From the NCBI RefSeq assembly GCF_000374865.1, contig NZ_KB895473.1, positions 1 to 39,902 on the forward strand: a stretch of DNA of 39,902 nt, read 5' to 3'. This DNA comes from Arthrobacter sp. 135MFCol5.1 (lineage in GTDB: Bacteria > Actinomycetota > Actinomycetes > Actinomycetales > Micrococcaceae). Below the pieces are notes generated by a model. It was given only the letters and a program-made list of their open reading frames with translations. It searched no databases and had not been told where the DNA came from. Made by a program: the position numbers and the translations under genes. Below, one piece after another: positions 31,698 through 39,599 of the stretch; position 1 is the first letter of the stretch; each line of letters opens with the position of its first letter.

Positions 31698-31714
31698 CCG
31701 GCACCTCGTGCGCC

Positions 31715-31780
31715 GGGCTGCTTTTGCTGGAACGGACGGCGGCGGGGTGGGTGCCGTCGTCGAGCCTTCCGTGGGGCAGG
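31715..31780. repeat. Intergenic hairpin repeat, copy B
   Basis: The layout of copy A and C recurs: GGCTGCTTTTGCTGGAA, then GACGGC (31735-31740) with GCCGTC (31752-31757), then GAGCCTTCCGTGGGG. The central stem is shorter than in A and C because of a 3- to 6-base loss in the left arm. It follows the terminator of the tcuA-gntR operon and precedes the intradiol dioxygenase gene. The 327-base gap 31542-31868 holds only this repeat, the terminator and the dioxygenase promoter region. Confidence 0.75.
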
Positions 31781-31868
31781 CTCCGGCAGCATGAAGCCTG
31801 CCAGGACGCACAGCAAGGGCACAGATACCACCAGTCCCCGGCATAGCCGCATGCGGTTTCCTTGGACC

Positions 31869-32795
31869 ATGACCACTTCACGCACACCCAATCAGCCCGA
31901 CGTCGACCAACCCCATCCCAACCATGACCGCGGGCTGGAGTTCGATCTGACCACACTGATGAGCCGCCGGTCCCTGGGGCTGTTCCTGGGTGCAGGCGGG
32001 GCGGCCGCCGCGCTCGCCGCCTGCACCCCTGCCGGAACCACGGGATCCACGTCGTCGGCTACGACGTCAGCCACTTCCTCGGCGGCGTCCTCAGGTTCCG
32101 CCGCAGCATCCACGGGCTCCGCTGCCGCCTCGGCCACGCCAACACTGACGCGGGCCATCGCCGAATGCGGGTTGGAGATTCCGGAGGAAACCGCGGGCCC
32201 CTACCCAGGCGACGGCTCCAACGGGCCGAACGTCCTGGAAGCCTCCGGCGTGGTGCGCCGGGACATCACCTCAAGCTTCGGCACCGCGTCAGCGACGGCG
32301 GAGGGTGTGCCTCTGACGTTCACCCTCACCCTGCTGGACAACGCCAACGGCTGCACCCCGATGGCCGGCGCCGCGGTGTACGCCTGGCACTGTGACCGGG
32401 ATGGGAAGTACTCGATGTACGACTCCAGCCTGAAGAACGAGAACTACCTGCGCGGTGTGCAGGAAGCCGATGCCAACGGGCAGGTCACCTTTACCTCCAT
32501 CTTCCCGGCCGCCTACTCCGGGCGCTGGCCGCACATCCACTTTGAGGTCTTCGAGTCCATGAACAATGCCACCTCTGCCGGGCAAGTGCTGGCCGTCTCC
32601 CAGATCGCCCTGCCCAAGGCGGCCTGCGACGACGTCTATGCCACCCCCGGATACGAAAAGAGCGTCACCAACATGACCCGCACCACCCTGCAGTCGGACA
32701 ACGTGTTCGGGGACGACGGCGGCATCTACCAGCTGGCGACCATGACCGGCTCGGCGGCGGCCGGCTACACGGCGGGGCTCAACGTGACCATCTAG
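31869..32795 (+). CDS. Tat-type lipoprotein intradiol ring-cleavage dioxygenase
   Basis: The 308-residue protein belongs to the intradiol ring-cleavage dioxygenase superfamily (Fe(III) enzymes that open catechols between the hydroxyls). Around residues 31-52 it has a twin-arginine signal (MSRRSLGLFLGAG) with a lipobox LAAC, followed by a serine/alanine/threonine-rich linker to about 92, so it is a surface-attached enzyme. Probable iron ligands are Y112 (AGPYPG), Y181 (DGKYSMYD), H222 and H224 (GRWPHIHFEV). Longer in-frame starts exist (31791, 31851); ATG 31869 gives the usual extended N-terminus of the actinobacterial members (HDRGLEFDLTTLMSRR). No good ribosome-binding site is visible. Substrate is unknown. 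Confidence 0.85.
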   Translation: MTTSRTPNQPDVDQPHPNHDRGLEFDLTTLMSRRSLGLFLGAGGAAAALAACTPAGTTGSTSSATTSATSSAASSGSAAASTGSAAASATPTLTRAIAECGLEIPEETAGPYPGDGSNGPNVLEASGVVRRDITSSFGTASATAEGVPLTFTLTLLDNANGCTPMAGAAVYAWHCDRDGKYSMYDSSLKNENYLRGVQEADANGQVTFTSIFPAAYSGRWPHIHFEVFESMNNATSAGQVLAVSQIALPKAACDDVYATPGYEKSVTNMTRTTLQSDNVFGDDGGIYQLATMTGSAAAGYTAGLNVTI

Positions 32796-32900
32796 CGCAC
32801 CGGCACCCCCCGGTTCCAGGCAATGCCCCTTGGGTTTCACCATCCGGGCTCTTCAGTAAGGGATAATCGAACGGTCAACACCTGAGGAGCGTGCGGATCG

Positions 32901-34379
32901 ATGGGGCTGGGGATGGGGCGCACCCGCGGGAGCGTAGCTGCCGCCTGCCTGCATGTCCTCCTGGCGGCGATTTGCGTAGCGGCGCTCCTCTGCGGTGGTG
33001 ACAGCATGTCCGGTGCGCCGTACCCGGCGTTGCACGCCCACGAACGGGTTTCCAGCCAACCGGAGACCGTGGCGTTGCCCCAGCCGCTCTCGGATGCGCT
33101 GGACGGGCCGGTGGAGGTGCCCGGCGGGTACGGGATGGCCTTGACGGCCCACGTGGGGGAGCACCACGTGCATGCGTCCTGGACCTACGTTGACGGGGTG
33201 CCGGGGTTGAACACGCATGTTGACTCCTGGCTGCTGGGACTCCTCGATGCCGCTGCCCCGGCGGGTGGCCGGTACCGGCCCGCGATGGCGCTGAACGCAC
33301 AGCAGCCGTCGGGCCAGGAGCTGACGGTGTCCGCGGCGCCCGTTCAGGCTGCGGGAACAGTGATAATTGTCCGGGAAAAAGTGAGGACGTCCGGGACGGG
33401 CGGGACGGTCTCAGAGCGATCGGAAACCGTCTATGTTGACACGGTTTCCGGGGCTGTCCGTGGCGGCGCGGAGCTGGTGCGGCCGGAGGCGGTTCCGGGC
33501 ATCCAGTCGCGCATGGTGGGCGTTCCAGCGCAGATCGCCACCCCCGTCCGGCAGGACATCCCGGTAGGCGACCTGGTCCTGAAACCGTCCGGGGAGCTGG
33601 CGGTGTCCGCGGAGGTTCCGGGAAACCCCGGGGGCAACGTGACCTTGACCATGAACGCCGCCGAGGCCGGCGCGGTGCTTACTGACTACGGCCGGCAGAT
33701 CCTGGGGCACCTGAACGCCGCCGCAGTCACGCATCCCGCGACAGCGCCGTCAGCCAGGCACGTGAACTGCGACATCGTCCCGTGCGCCGCCTTGACGTAC
33801 GACGACGGGCCGGACGCCCGCACCACGCCGCAGCTTTTGGCCATCCTGGCAGAGCGGAAGGCCCAGGCCACGTTCTTCATGACCGGGTCCAATACGGCCG
33901 CGAATCCGGCAACCGCGAAGCAGGTGGCGGACGCCGGCTTCGCGATCGGCAACCACACGTTCAGCCACCCTTACCTGACCAAGCTGCCCATCCCCGCAGT
34001 CAAGAAGGAGATGGAGCGTACGGACGCCGCCATCCTGGCCGCGACCGGCTCCACCCCGGCCATGATGCGGCCGCCCTACGGAGCGGCCGATGCCGCAGTG
34101 CAGGGCGCTGTGGGCAAGCCGCTCATCATCTGGGCCGTGGACTCACTGGACTGGCAGAGCAAGAACCCGGCAGTGTTCGTGCCCAAAGTGCTCAAGGAGA
34201 TCACGCCCGGCGCGGTGGTGCTCATGCATGACGTGCAGCCGACGACGATCGCCGGGCAACAGGAGCTGATGTCCACCCTGCAGGCCCAGGGCTACCAGCT
34301 GGTGTCCGTCCCGCAGCTCTTCGAGGGAACGCCCTTGGTCCCGGGCCATGTGTACAGGTCCCGGCCGGTGCGCCAGTAG
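32901..34379 (+). CDS. Polysaccharide deacetylase (NodB-type), secreted
   Basis: The 492-residue protein has an N-terminal signal or anchor segment (about residues 11-33), a DUF3298-like middle part and a C-terminal NodB homology domain. NodB motifs are TYDDGPD (299-305), NHTFSHP (351-357, with histidines 352 and 356), RPPYG (390-394), DSLDW (414-418) and LMHD (441-444). The metal triad Asp-His-His and the catalytic aspartate are present. It should remove N-acetyl groups from a cell-wall or surface polysaccharide (for example peptidoglycan GlcNAc). ATG 32901 has GAGGAG upstream at 11 bases, slightly long. It stands alone, downstream of the intradiol gene by 105 bases. Confidence 0.88.
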   Translation: MGLGMGRTRGSVAAACLHVLLAAICVAALLCGGDSMSGAPYPALHAHERVSSQPETVALPQPLSDALDGPVEVPGGYGMALTAHVGEHHVHASWTYVDGVPGLNTHVDSWLLGLLDAAAPAGGRYRPAMALNAQQPSGQELTVSAAPVQAAGTVIIVREKVRTSGTGGTVSERSETVYVDTVSGAVRGGAELVRPEAVPGIQSRMVGVPAQIATPVRQDIPVGDLVLKPSGELAVSAEVPGNPGGNVTLTMNAAEAGAVLTDYGRQILGHLNAAAVTHPATAPSARHVNCDIVPCAALTYDDGPDARTTPQLLAILAERKAQATFFMTGSNTAANPATAKQVADAGFAIGNHTFSHPYLTKLPIPAVKKEMERTDAAILAATGSTPAMMRPPYGAADAAVQGAVGKPLIIWAVDSLDWQSKNPAVFVPKVLKEITPGAVVLMHDVQPTTIAGQQELMSTLQAQGYQLVSVPQLFEGTPLVPGHVYRSRPVRQ

Positions 34380-34463
34380 GCAGCAGCGCACGGCCGCCCG
34401 TTGACCGCAAACGGCGGCGTGAGTACTGTGGGCCGCCTATTCCCCCTCGCCGTGGAGGCACCA

Positions 34464-35036
34464 ATGGCCGGCACATCGATCAGCAGCACTGACTACGAAT
34501 TCCTGACTGTCTGGCGGGTGGCAGGAACCCCGCGGGAGGTCACGGACATCCTGGGCGATGCCGGCACGCTTCCCCGCTGGTGGCCGTCGGTGTATCTGAC
34601 TGTTGAGCAGTTGGATCCGGGCAACCCGGACGGCACCGGGAAGGCGTTCTTCCTCCACACCAAGGGCTGGCTGCCGTACACGCTCAAGTGGCAGCTCACC
34701 GTCACCGAGCCCGTCACGGAACACGGATTCGCCATCTCGGCCCGGGGCGACCTCAACGGCGCCGGCCGCTGGACCTTTGAGCAGGACGGGCCCGAAACGG
34801 TGGTCACCTATGAGTGGCGGGTCAGCACGGCAAAGCCACTGTTGCGCCGGCTGAGTTGGCTGCTCAAGCCGGCCTTTGCCGCGAACCACCGGTGGGCGAT
34901 GGCCCGCGGGCAGGAGGCGCTGGCGTTGGAGCTGCGGCGACGGCGGCCGGGCGCCGACCCTGCCAAGATTCCGGCGCCCGCGGGGCCCACCTTTTCACGG
35001 CTGCCCCGCTGGCCGGGGAAGGCACGGCAGGCCTGA
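34464..35036 (+). CDS. SRPBCC superfamily protein
   Basis: The 190-residue protein has the START/SRPBCC hydrophobic-cavity fold. Typical stretches are TDYEFLTVWRVAGTPREVTDILGDAGTLPRWWPSVYLTVEQL (residues 8-49) and GRWTFEQDGPETVVTYEWRVSTAKPLLRRLSWLLKPAF (about 99-136). Such proteins bind lipids, polyketides or other hydrophobic ligands or act as small enzymes. The ATG at 34464 is chosen because GGAGG lies five bases upstream; a longer frame from TTG 34401 is less likely. The C-terminal 45 residues are basic and proline rich. It is convergent with the alpha/beta hydrolase gene and separated from it by repeat copy C. The ligand is unknown. Confidence 0.75.
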   Translation: MAGTSISSTDYEFLTVWRVAGTPREVTDILGDAGTLPRWWPSVYLTVEQLDPGNPDGTGKAFFLHTKGWLPYTLKWQLTVTEPVTEHGFAISARGDLNGAGRWTFEQDGPETVVTYEWRVSTAKPLLRRLSWLLKPAFAANHRWAMARGQEALALELRRRRPGADPAKIPAPAGPTFSRLPRWPGKARQA

Positions 35037-35044
35037 CGTACCGG

Positions 35045-35114
35045 ACTGCCTTGGCTGGAAGGTTCGACGACGGCGGCGGGGTTAGTGCCGTCGTCGTACC
35101 TTTCCGCCGGGGTG
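35045..35114. repeat. Intergenic hairpin repeat, copy C
   Basis: This copy has the longest arms: CGACGACGGC (35065-35074) pairs with GCCGTCGTCG (35087-35096), and GGAAGG (35057-35062) nearly pairs with CCTTTCC (35099-35105), giving about 17 base pairs around a 12-base loop. It lies between convergent genes and would make a bidirectional terminator. Confidence 0.82.
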
Positions 35115-35142
35115 CTTTCCTCCGGGACGGCCAGCCTGCTGC

Positions 35143-36105
35143 CTACGGGGCTGGGGAATCCTGCCGCTGGGTGACGCGCTGGATGAATTCGACCGTTTCG
35201 CGCTCGGTTTCGGCGCGGGTGGTGGGTTCGTTGTGCACCTCGTGCCGGACGCCGGGGAAGACGCGGGCGCGGACGTCCGCGTGGCCCGAATCGGTGAGGC
35301 GGTTGGCCACGTGGTAGGCGCCTTCGCCGTAGTTGGTCACGGGGTCCTGGTCGCCGGCGAGGATGAGGACGGGGAGGTCCGCGGGGAGCTGTTTGTACCA
35401 GTCGTCGGAATTGACGTGGTCGTAGAGGTCCACGAAGCCTTGCAGGAACCGGGCGCTCAGGGGTGCGCCGAAGTTGTTGAAGGGGTCCCTGGCGTGGTCG
35501 GCCACGACGTCGGCGTCCAGCGCCACCCAGGCCGTGGGGCCGGGATTGTCGCCGAAGCGGCCCAGGAAACCATCGAACAGCTGGCCCACGAGGTCCTGCG
35601 GTGCGGCGTCCGCTGCGCCGGCGCCGGAGGCAAGCCGCGCCAGTTCCGGCCGGTTGATCGTTGTTTCGATGCCGCGCATTTGGGCGGCGATGCCGCACAG
35701 GATCAAGCCGGACAGCTGAGCCTGTGGGTCCACTGCCATGCCGCGCGCGATCATGGAGCCCCAGCTGTGGCCGAACACCACGTAGGGAAGCTGGGGGAGG
35801 GCCGCCCTGGCTTTGGCCTGGAGCGTGAGCTCGTCCGCGACCACCACCTTGGCGGCGTCCTCGCCGGCGTCGCCCCAGGTGCCCTGCTGCATGGCGGTGC
35901 GGCCGTGCCCGGCGTGGTCACCTGCCACCACGATGAATCCGGCGTCCACCAGCGTGGAGATGAGGTGGAGGTAGCGGCGGGAGTGCTCGCCGAGCCCGTG
36001 GACCAGCTGCACGATTGCCTTGGGCTGGCCGATGGGTTCGTAGACCCAGGCCTGGATGGTGTCGCGGCCGTTGGCGGACGTGAATTCGATTTCCTGCAGT
36101 GACAT
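35143..36105 (-). CDS. Alpha/beta hydrolase, monoacylglycerol-lipase-like
   Basis: The 320-residue protein has the serine-aminopeptidase/lysophospholipase layout. The oxyanion-hole motif HGLGEH is at 36-41. The nucleophile elbow GHSWGS has S114. The acid is likely in GDQDPV (about residue 252) and the histidine in VRHEVHNE (about 288). The N-terminal part (IEFTSANGRDTIQAWVYEP) is family typical. It should hydrolyse an ester such as a monoacylglycerol or lysophospholipid. The ATG at 36105 follows AGGAGG at five bases. It is convergent with the SRPBCC gene and divergent from the luciferase-like gene. Confidence 0.87.
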   Translation of the reverse strand: MSLQEIEFTSANGRDTIQAWVYEPIGQPKAIVQLVHGLGEHSRRYLHLISTLVDAGFIVVAGDHAGHGRTAMQQGTWGDAGEDAAKVVVADELTLQAKARAALPQLPYVVFGHSWGSMIARGMAVDPQAQLSGLILCGIAAQMRGIETTINRPELARLASGAGAADAAPQDLVGQLFDGFLGRFGDNPGPTAWVALDADVVADHARDPFNNFGAPLSARFLQGFVDLYDHVNSDDWYKQLPADLPVLILAGDQDPVTNYGEGAYHVANRLTDSGHADVRARVFPGVRHEVHNEPTTRAETERETVEFIQRVTQRQDSPAP

Positions 36106-36289
36106 GTATTCCTCCTGTGGCGGCGCCGTCGCCTGCCCGTGGTGAGCCTAACCCGTGTGCGGACACGTCCGTCAAGGGTGAGGGTGCTTCTGGCGGAGCC
36201 TTGGGGGCGGCGGGACATGTTGGTTCATCCGGTGGCCCACGGCCTAGTCTGAAAAACAGTCACGTTCCCTGATCACTTGGAGGAAGCCG

Positions 36290-37330
36290 ATGCCGCATCC
36301 CACTCGTCCCCTGCGGAAGCTGGGGTTCCTCACGATTGGCTTGTTCGATCCCGCTGATCCAGCTGCCGGCCACGAGTCGACCTTGCAGATCATTGAACTG
36401 GGGGAGCGGCTGGGGTTCGACAGTGCCTGGCTGCGGCACCGGCACCTGCAGTTCGGGATTTCTTCGCCTGTGGCCGTGATGGCGGCCGCGAGCCAGCGCA
36501 CTTCGAGGATTGAGCTTGGTACTGCAGTGACGCCGCTGGGCTGGGAGAACCCGCTGCGCCTGGCGGAGGATCTGGCCACCGTGGACCTGCTCGCCGGTGG
36601 ACGGATCAACCCCGGCGTAAGCGTGGGGGAGCCGATGCAGTACGACACCGTGAAGCATGAGCTGTACCCGGATACGGCGGACCTGGAGGATTTCAGCTAC
36701 GCCCGGGTGGAGCGGTTTGCGCGTCTGGTGGCGGGTGAGCGGGTGCGTGAATTCTCGGGCAAGCAAGGGGTGGTGGAGGAGTTCTCCAACCGTGTGGAGC
36801 CGCATTCGCCCGGGCTGCGGGACCGGCTGTGGTACGGGGCCGGGAGTACAAAGTCAGCGGTATGGGCGGGTTCTCATGGATTCAACCTGCTCTCCAGCAG
36901 CGTGATCTTCCCCGACAAGGACCAGGAACCGGACTTCGCTTTGGTCCAGCAGTCCCAGATCCGGGCGTTCCGCGAAGCGGCTGCTGCCGCCGGACATGTT
37001 CAGGCGCGGGTTTCGCAGGGGCTGGTGGTGATCCCAACCGACTCGGCATCGCCGGCCCAGCGAGAGAAGTACCAGCGATACGTCGACGAACGCACGCCGC
37101 GCACTGCAGCTCCGCAGGGGCCGAGGGGCATGATGTTCGCGCGCGACCTGATCGGCACCAGCGATGAGATCGCCGAGCAGCTCTACGCGCACGCCGGGTT
37201 CCAGGAAGTGGACGAGGTGGCTTTCGCCCTGCCCTTCAGCTTCGACCACGAGGACTACGTGCAGATCCTGACGGACATGGCGGGGAAGCTCGGGCCGGCT
37301 TTGGGCTGGGCTCCGGGAAAAGCCGGGTAG
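36290..37330 (+). CDS. Luciferase-like (LLM) flavin-dependent oxidoreductase, separate copy
   Basis: The 346-residue protein is a member of the luciferase-like monooxygenase superfamily. It has the typical N-terminus LGFLTIGLFDPADPAAGHESTLQIIELGERLGFDSAWLRHRHLQFGISSP (11-60) and the barrel segment RLAEDLATVDLLAGGRINPGVSVG (about 89-112). GGAGG upstream of ATG 36290 supports the start. It is not linked by operon to the 15661/16732 monooxygenases and is separated from the alpha/beta hydrolase by a 184-base divergent gap. The substrate is unknown. It is the last typical high-GC gene before the degraded segment. Confidence 0.87.
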   Translation: MPHPTRPLRKLGFLTIGLFDPADPAAGHESTLQIIELGERLGFDSAWLRHRHLQFGISSPVAVMAAASQRTSRIELGTAVTPLGWENPLRLAEDLATVDLLAGGRINPGVSVGEPMQYDTVKHELYPDTADLEDFSYARVERFARLVAGERVREFSGKQGVVEEFSNRVEPHSPGLRDRLWYGAGSTKSAVWAGSHGFNLLSSSVIFPDKDQEPDFALVQQSQIRAFREAAAAAGHVQARVSQGLVVIPTDSASPAQREKYQRYVDERTPRTAAPQGPRGMMFARDLIGTSDEIAEQLYAHAGFQEVDEVAFALPFSFDHEDYVQILTDMAGKLGPALGWAPGKAG

Positions 37331-37410
37331 CAAGAGCCCTAGCAAAGGACCGCATGACCGCGGGTGCCAGTTAACGGCAGCGGACCGATGCCATAAGTCC
37401 GTCAAAGGAG

Positions 37411-37438
37411 AACTGTCAGATTTAGGTCTAAGACAGTT
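37411..37438. repeat. Inverted repeat resembling a tyrosine-recombinase core site
   Basis: The arms AACTGTCAGA (37411-37420) and TAAGACAGTT (37429-37438) are imperfect inverted repeats around an 8-base centre TTTAGGTC. Core sites of tyrosine recombinases have this layout, but no recombinase gene is present in the window. Confidence 0.4.
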
Positions 37439-37541
37439 CGTCGTACCTGTGCTATTGGCCCCCTATAGGCCCTATTCTGACGCATATCTCGTCCGGAATC
37501 TGACGTCAGGTTGAGGTGTGCCCTACCTTGCAGGAGCAACG

Positions 37542-37567
37542 CCCAAAGCTGTCATGACAGCTTTGGG
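37542..37567. repeat. 26-bp perfect palindrome
   Basis: Two 13-base arms meet with no loop; the arm ends in AAAGCTGTCA and its mirror begins TGACAGCTTT. It lacks a hairpin loop or T-run, so it is more likely a protein-binding site than a terminator. CTGTCA also appears in the inverted repeat at 37411. Confidence 0.65.
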
Positions 37568-37691
37568 GTAGCCACGGTGGACTGTGTGCCTTTGACGCTT
37601 AGACACAGGGGCGCCGTCGCACGGCATAGGTGGGACGGCCAGCAGATGGCAGGTCCCTAGCCCCCCTAATACCCTGGAACTGCCGCTAAGG

Positions 37692-37940
37692 CTAAGGAGC
37701 GGTGCCTGTTTTCGGCTGGTCTCGCGCTTCTTGGCAGACAGTACGAACCTCCCAACCGTCCCTCCGGCGGTACGTTCGTCTACCTCTTCCATAGGAGAGC
37801 TTGAGTCGAATGATGCCTTGATCCAAAGACAGGTATTCAACTACTCCTCGTGCAGTCACCAGACCATCATCGAGCACTTCAATCTCATGACCCGGCCTGA
37901 GCCTTTTCCAATCGAAGGTTTCGAAGGACAGTGGCGTCAT
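37692..37940 (-). CDS. Hypothetical small protein of the degraded segment
   Basis: The 82-residue frame from ATG 37940 looks coding: it has mixed charged/hydrophobic composition with DWKRLRPGHEIEVLDDGLVTARGVVEYL and GIIRLKLSYGRGRRTYRRRDGWEV. The shape (alternating beta-like strands, a basic patch) suggests a small SH3-like or nucleic-acid-binding fold, but I recognise no family. An in-frame TTG at 37979 would lengthen it by 13 residues and overlap the preceding frame-broken gene. AGGA lies seven bases before ATG 37940. The codon use is less GC-rich at third positions than in the neighbouring high-GC genes, consistent with acquired DNA. The overlapping plus-strand frame 37731-37994 is less convincing. 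Confidence 0.5.
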   Translation of the reverse strand: MTPLSFETFDWKRLRPGHEIEVLDDGLVTARGVVEYLSLDQGIIRLKLSYGRGRRTYRRRDGWEVRTVCQEARDQPKTGTAP

Positions 37941-37971
37941 GGAGTCATCCTGGACTCCTTCTCCGCGGACA

Positions 37972-38410
37972 TCACTCAAGGAGAGTTTGAGTAGTGTCTG
38001 AAAGTGATGGCAGCCGAGAGCTGCTGGCCATCCGCGTTTTCGCTAAAGAGAGCAACGTCAGATCGCGGGCGACAGCTTTACGAGCCTCCGCAAGATTTTC
38101 GTACCTTGTGCTCTTGTATTTTTTTTCCGTACTTCAAGGCTGGGGAAACCTCGTCAAAGTGTCGCTGCGAAGAGAGCGGATCGTAAAAGATAACATCCGC
38201 GCTTTGCCGAGGGGCGTCTAAGCCAAGAGATGGAAGCGGCAGATCAAGGTGGGTGGGAGCCTCGCCAGGGTGCGGCAGGACACTTGGATACATCACGCCA
38301 AGGATCACCACAACAATTTCTGATGGCAAGTGCTGCGGCGGCCCGAGGCAAGGGAGAGGGACGCGGTTGTCATCTCCCGCGTGCTGCCGTCGTTGAGTAG
38401 GGGGTTTCAT
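37972..38410 (-). pseudogene. Hypothetical gene broken at an A8 tract
   Basis: From ATG 38410 (AGGAG seven bases upstream) the frame runs to an early stop at 38078. Just before, the minus strand has a run of eight A (T8 at 38119-38126). If one A is removed, the frame continues as KYGKKYKSTRYENLAEARKA and stops at 37972, giving about 145 residues. The restored frame looks like one protein (FYDPLSSQRHFDEVSPALKY before the run, ARDLTLLSLAKTRMASSSRL after). The family is not recognised. Its stop lies at the possible TTG start of the next gene, so the two were probably one operon. The break may be a true mutation, a sequencing error in a homopolymer, or a slippage-dependent gene. Confidence 0.5.
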
Positions 38411-38675
38411 TGTTCTGCTCCTGAACTATGGTTCCCAGCATCATCGGATGGGACATCTACTTCCTCCGCAGGGAGCCGCTTCCTTCGCTACCCCCACGCG
38501 CTGAATGGGAGCCTCGTCAGCCTTCGCATAAGCAGCAGTAGGTAACACCTTCCCTCACCTCCAGCTGCATGACGATGCGTGGTTCAACCCGACCTGGGTA
38601 AGCGCGCCTTGAACAGATCTTGCAGGCAGGGTAGGAAGCGGCGCCCCAGATACGGACGCAGCAACCGAGGGCGCG
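38411..38675 (-). other. Relic sequence between broken genes
   Basis: Minus-strand frames here read as interrupted protein-like pieces: one frame has PSVAASVSGAPLPTLPARSV, then a TGA, then LPTAAYAKADEAPIQRVGVA; a second frame ends with EEVDVPSDDAGNHSSGAEQ and a TGA overlapping ATG 38410. This looks like a decayed gene, but no family is identified. Confidence 0.3.
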
Positions 38676-39534
38676 TCAGAAAGGGCCGCGCTGCACGAGG
38701 TTTGTCGGGGTTTCACCTTTTGCCAGAGCCTGGAGCTGGGCTTTAAGGAGTTTTACGATCCTGGGTTCGAAGGCGGATGCGTTGCCACCGATGTGAGGGG
38801 TAACGAGGGCATTGGGGGCCGTCCATAGTGGGGGCTCTTCGGGGAGCGGTTCGGGATCTATGACGTCACAGGGCGCCGAGGACTTCTTCACCCACGAGGT
38901 GGCGTGTGTGCTCGTTGAGTGGCAGGACGGTGATGAGGACGTCGTGTGTAGGTGCCAGCTCAGGCAGCGCGGCCGGCGCGTGGATTTTCCCGTATTCATC
39001 AGATCGTTCCCTGCTGCCTACGCGGGTGATGTGGACTTCGAAAGGTTCAAGCCGCCGGGTTATCTCCTGGCCGATGCCGCCAACGCCCACAAGCAATATC
39101 TGGCGGTCAGCGAGTGACTTGCGGCGCCCGCGGGGCGCCAGCGTTTCGTCAATTGGTCCTTGGCGGCTTGGTCGATCCCCCGCAGTTTCGCAAGTACCAG
39201 CCCAACAGCAAGTTCCGCTGTTGCGGCAGCGTGCACTCCTGACGCTGTTGCGACGGCAGCTGTGGGTCCGGCAGCATAACAGCAGGGCCATTCAAGTAGG
39301 GAAGCACTGATGACTCCGTCGTAGCCGGTGGACTGTGTTTGGACGAACTTCAGATTCTCCGCCTGGCTGAGTGCGCCCCACGACCGCATCTATTTGGGAT
39401 ACTTCCGCTCCTACCGGTTCCGATTCCAAGTCCCAGACAACTGCTCGAAGGCCTTCGGGGATCGGTGAAACGGATTCGAGCAGATTAGCGTCGGGAAGGC
39501 TGATCGCGTGAATTGTTTGCATGAGTTTATCCAT
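38676..39534 (-). pseudogene. D-isomer-specific 2-hydroxyacid dehydrogenase pseudogene
   Basis: Parts of one NAD-dependent D-2-hydroxyacid dehydrogenase appear in order on the minus strand in different frames. First is an N-terminal piece from 39534 with RAVVWDLESEPVGAE. Next comes AENLKFVQTQSTGYDGV and GVHAAATAELAVGLVLAKLR (within 39060-39389). Then QILLVGVGGIGQEITRRLEP, the Rossmann motif, with ITVLPLNEHTRHLVGEE (within 38866-39291). Finally DVIDPEPLPEEPPLW and NALVTPHIGGNASAFEPRIV (within 38676-38999), carrying the catalytic-histidine region. At least three frame breaks are needed to join them. About 30 residues that normally carry the VNVARG arginine segment appear missing between GEE and DVIDPEP. 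It is therefore a non-functional remnant. Confidence 0.85.
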
Positions 39535-39599
39535 CGTCGGTTACGAACGGGGCTGAATCAGGATGGAGCAGTATGGCCAATGGAACGGCCGCCAAGTGC

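Larger units (their letters stand above)
37331..37691. other. Intergenic stretch with palindromes at the edge of a degraded segment
   Basis: I see no supportable gene here. The stretch contains a recombination-site-like inverted repeat (37411-37438), the 8-bp palindrome CCTATAGG (about 37463), and a 26-bp perfect palindrome (37542-37567). Base composition is less GC-rich than in the preceding genes. Confidence 0.6.

Noticed and set aside
37731..37994. Plus-strand ORF (87 codons) opposite the small hypothetical gene
   Set aside because: The minus frame 37692-37940 has the more protein-like sequence and a start with a plausible ribosome-binding site; this one was left out, although with moderate doubt.
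37994..38221. Plus-strand ORF (75 codons) with a hydrophobic middle
   Set aside because: It overlaps the minus-strand frame-broken gene, which has the better start; the hydrophobic stretch arises from the T8 run.
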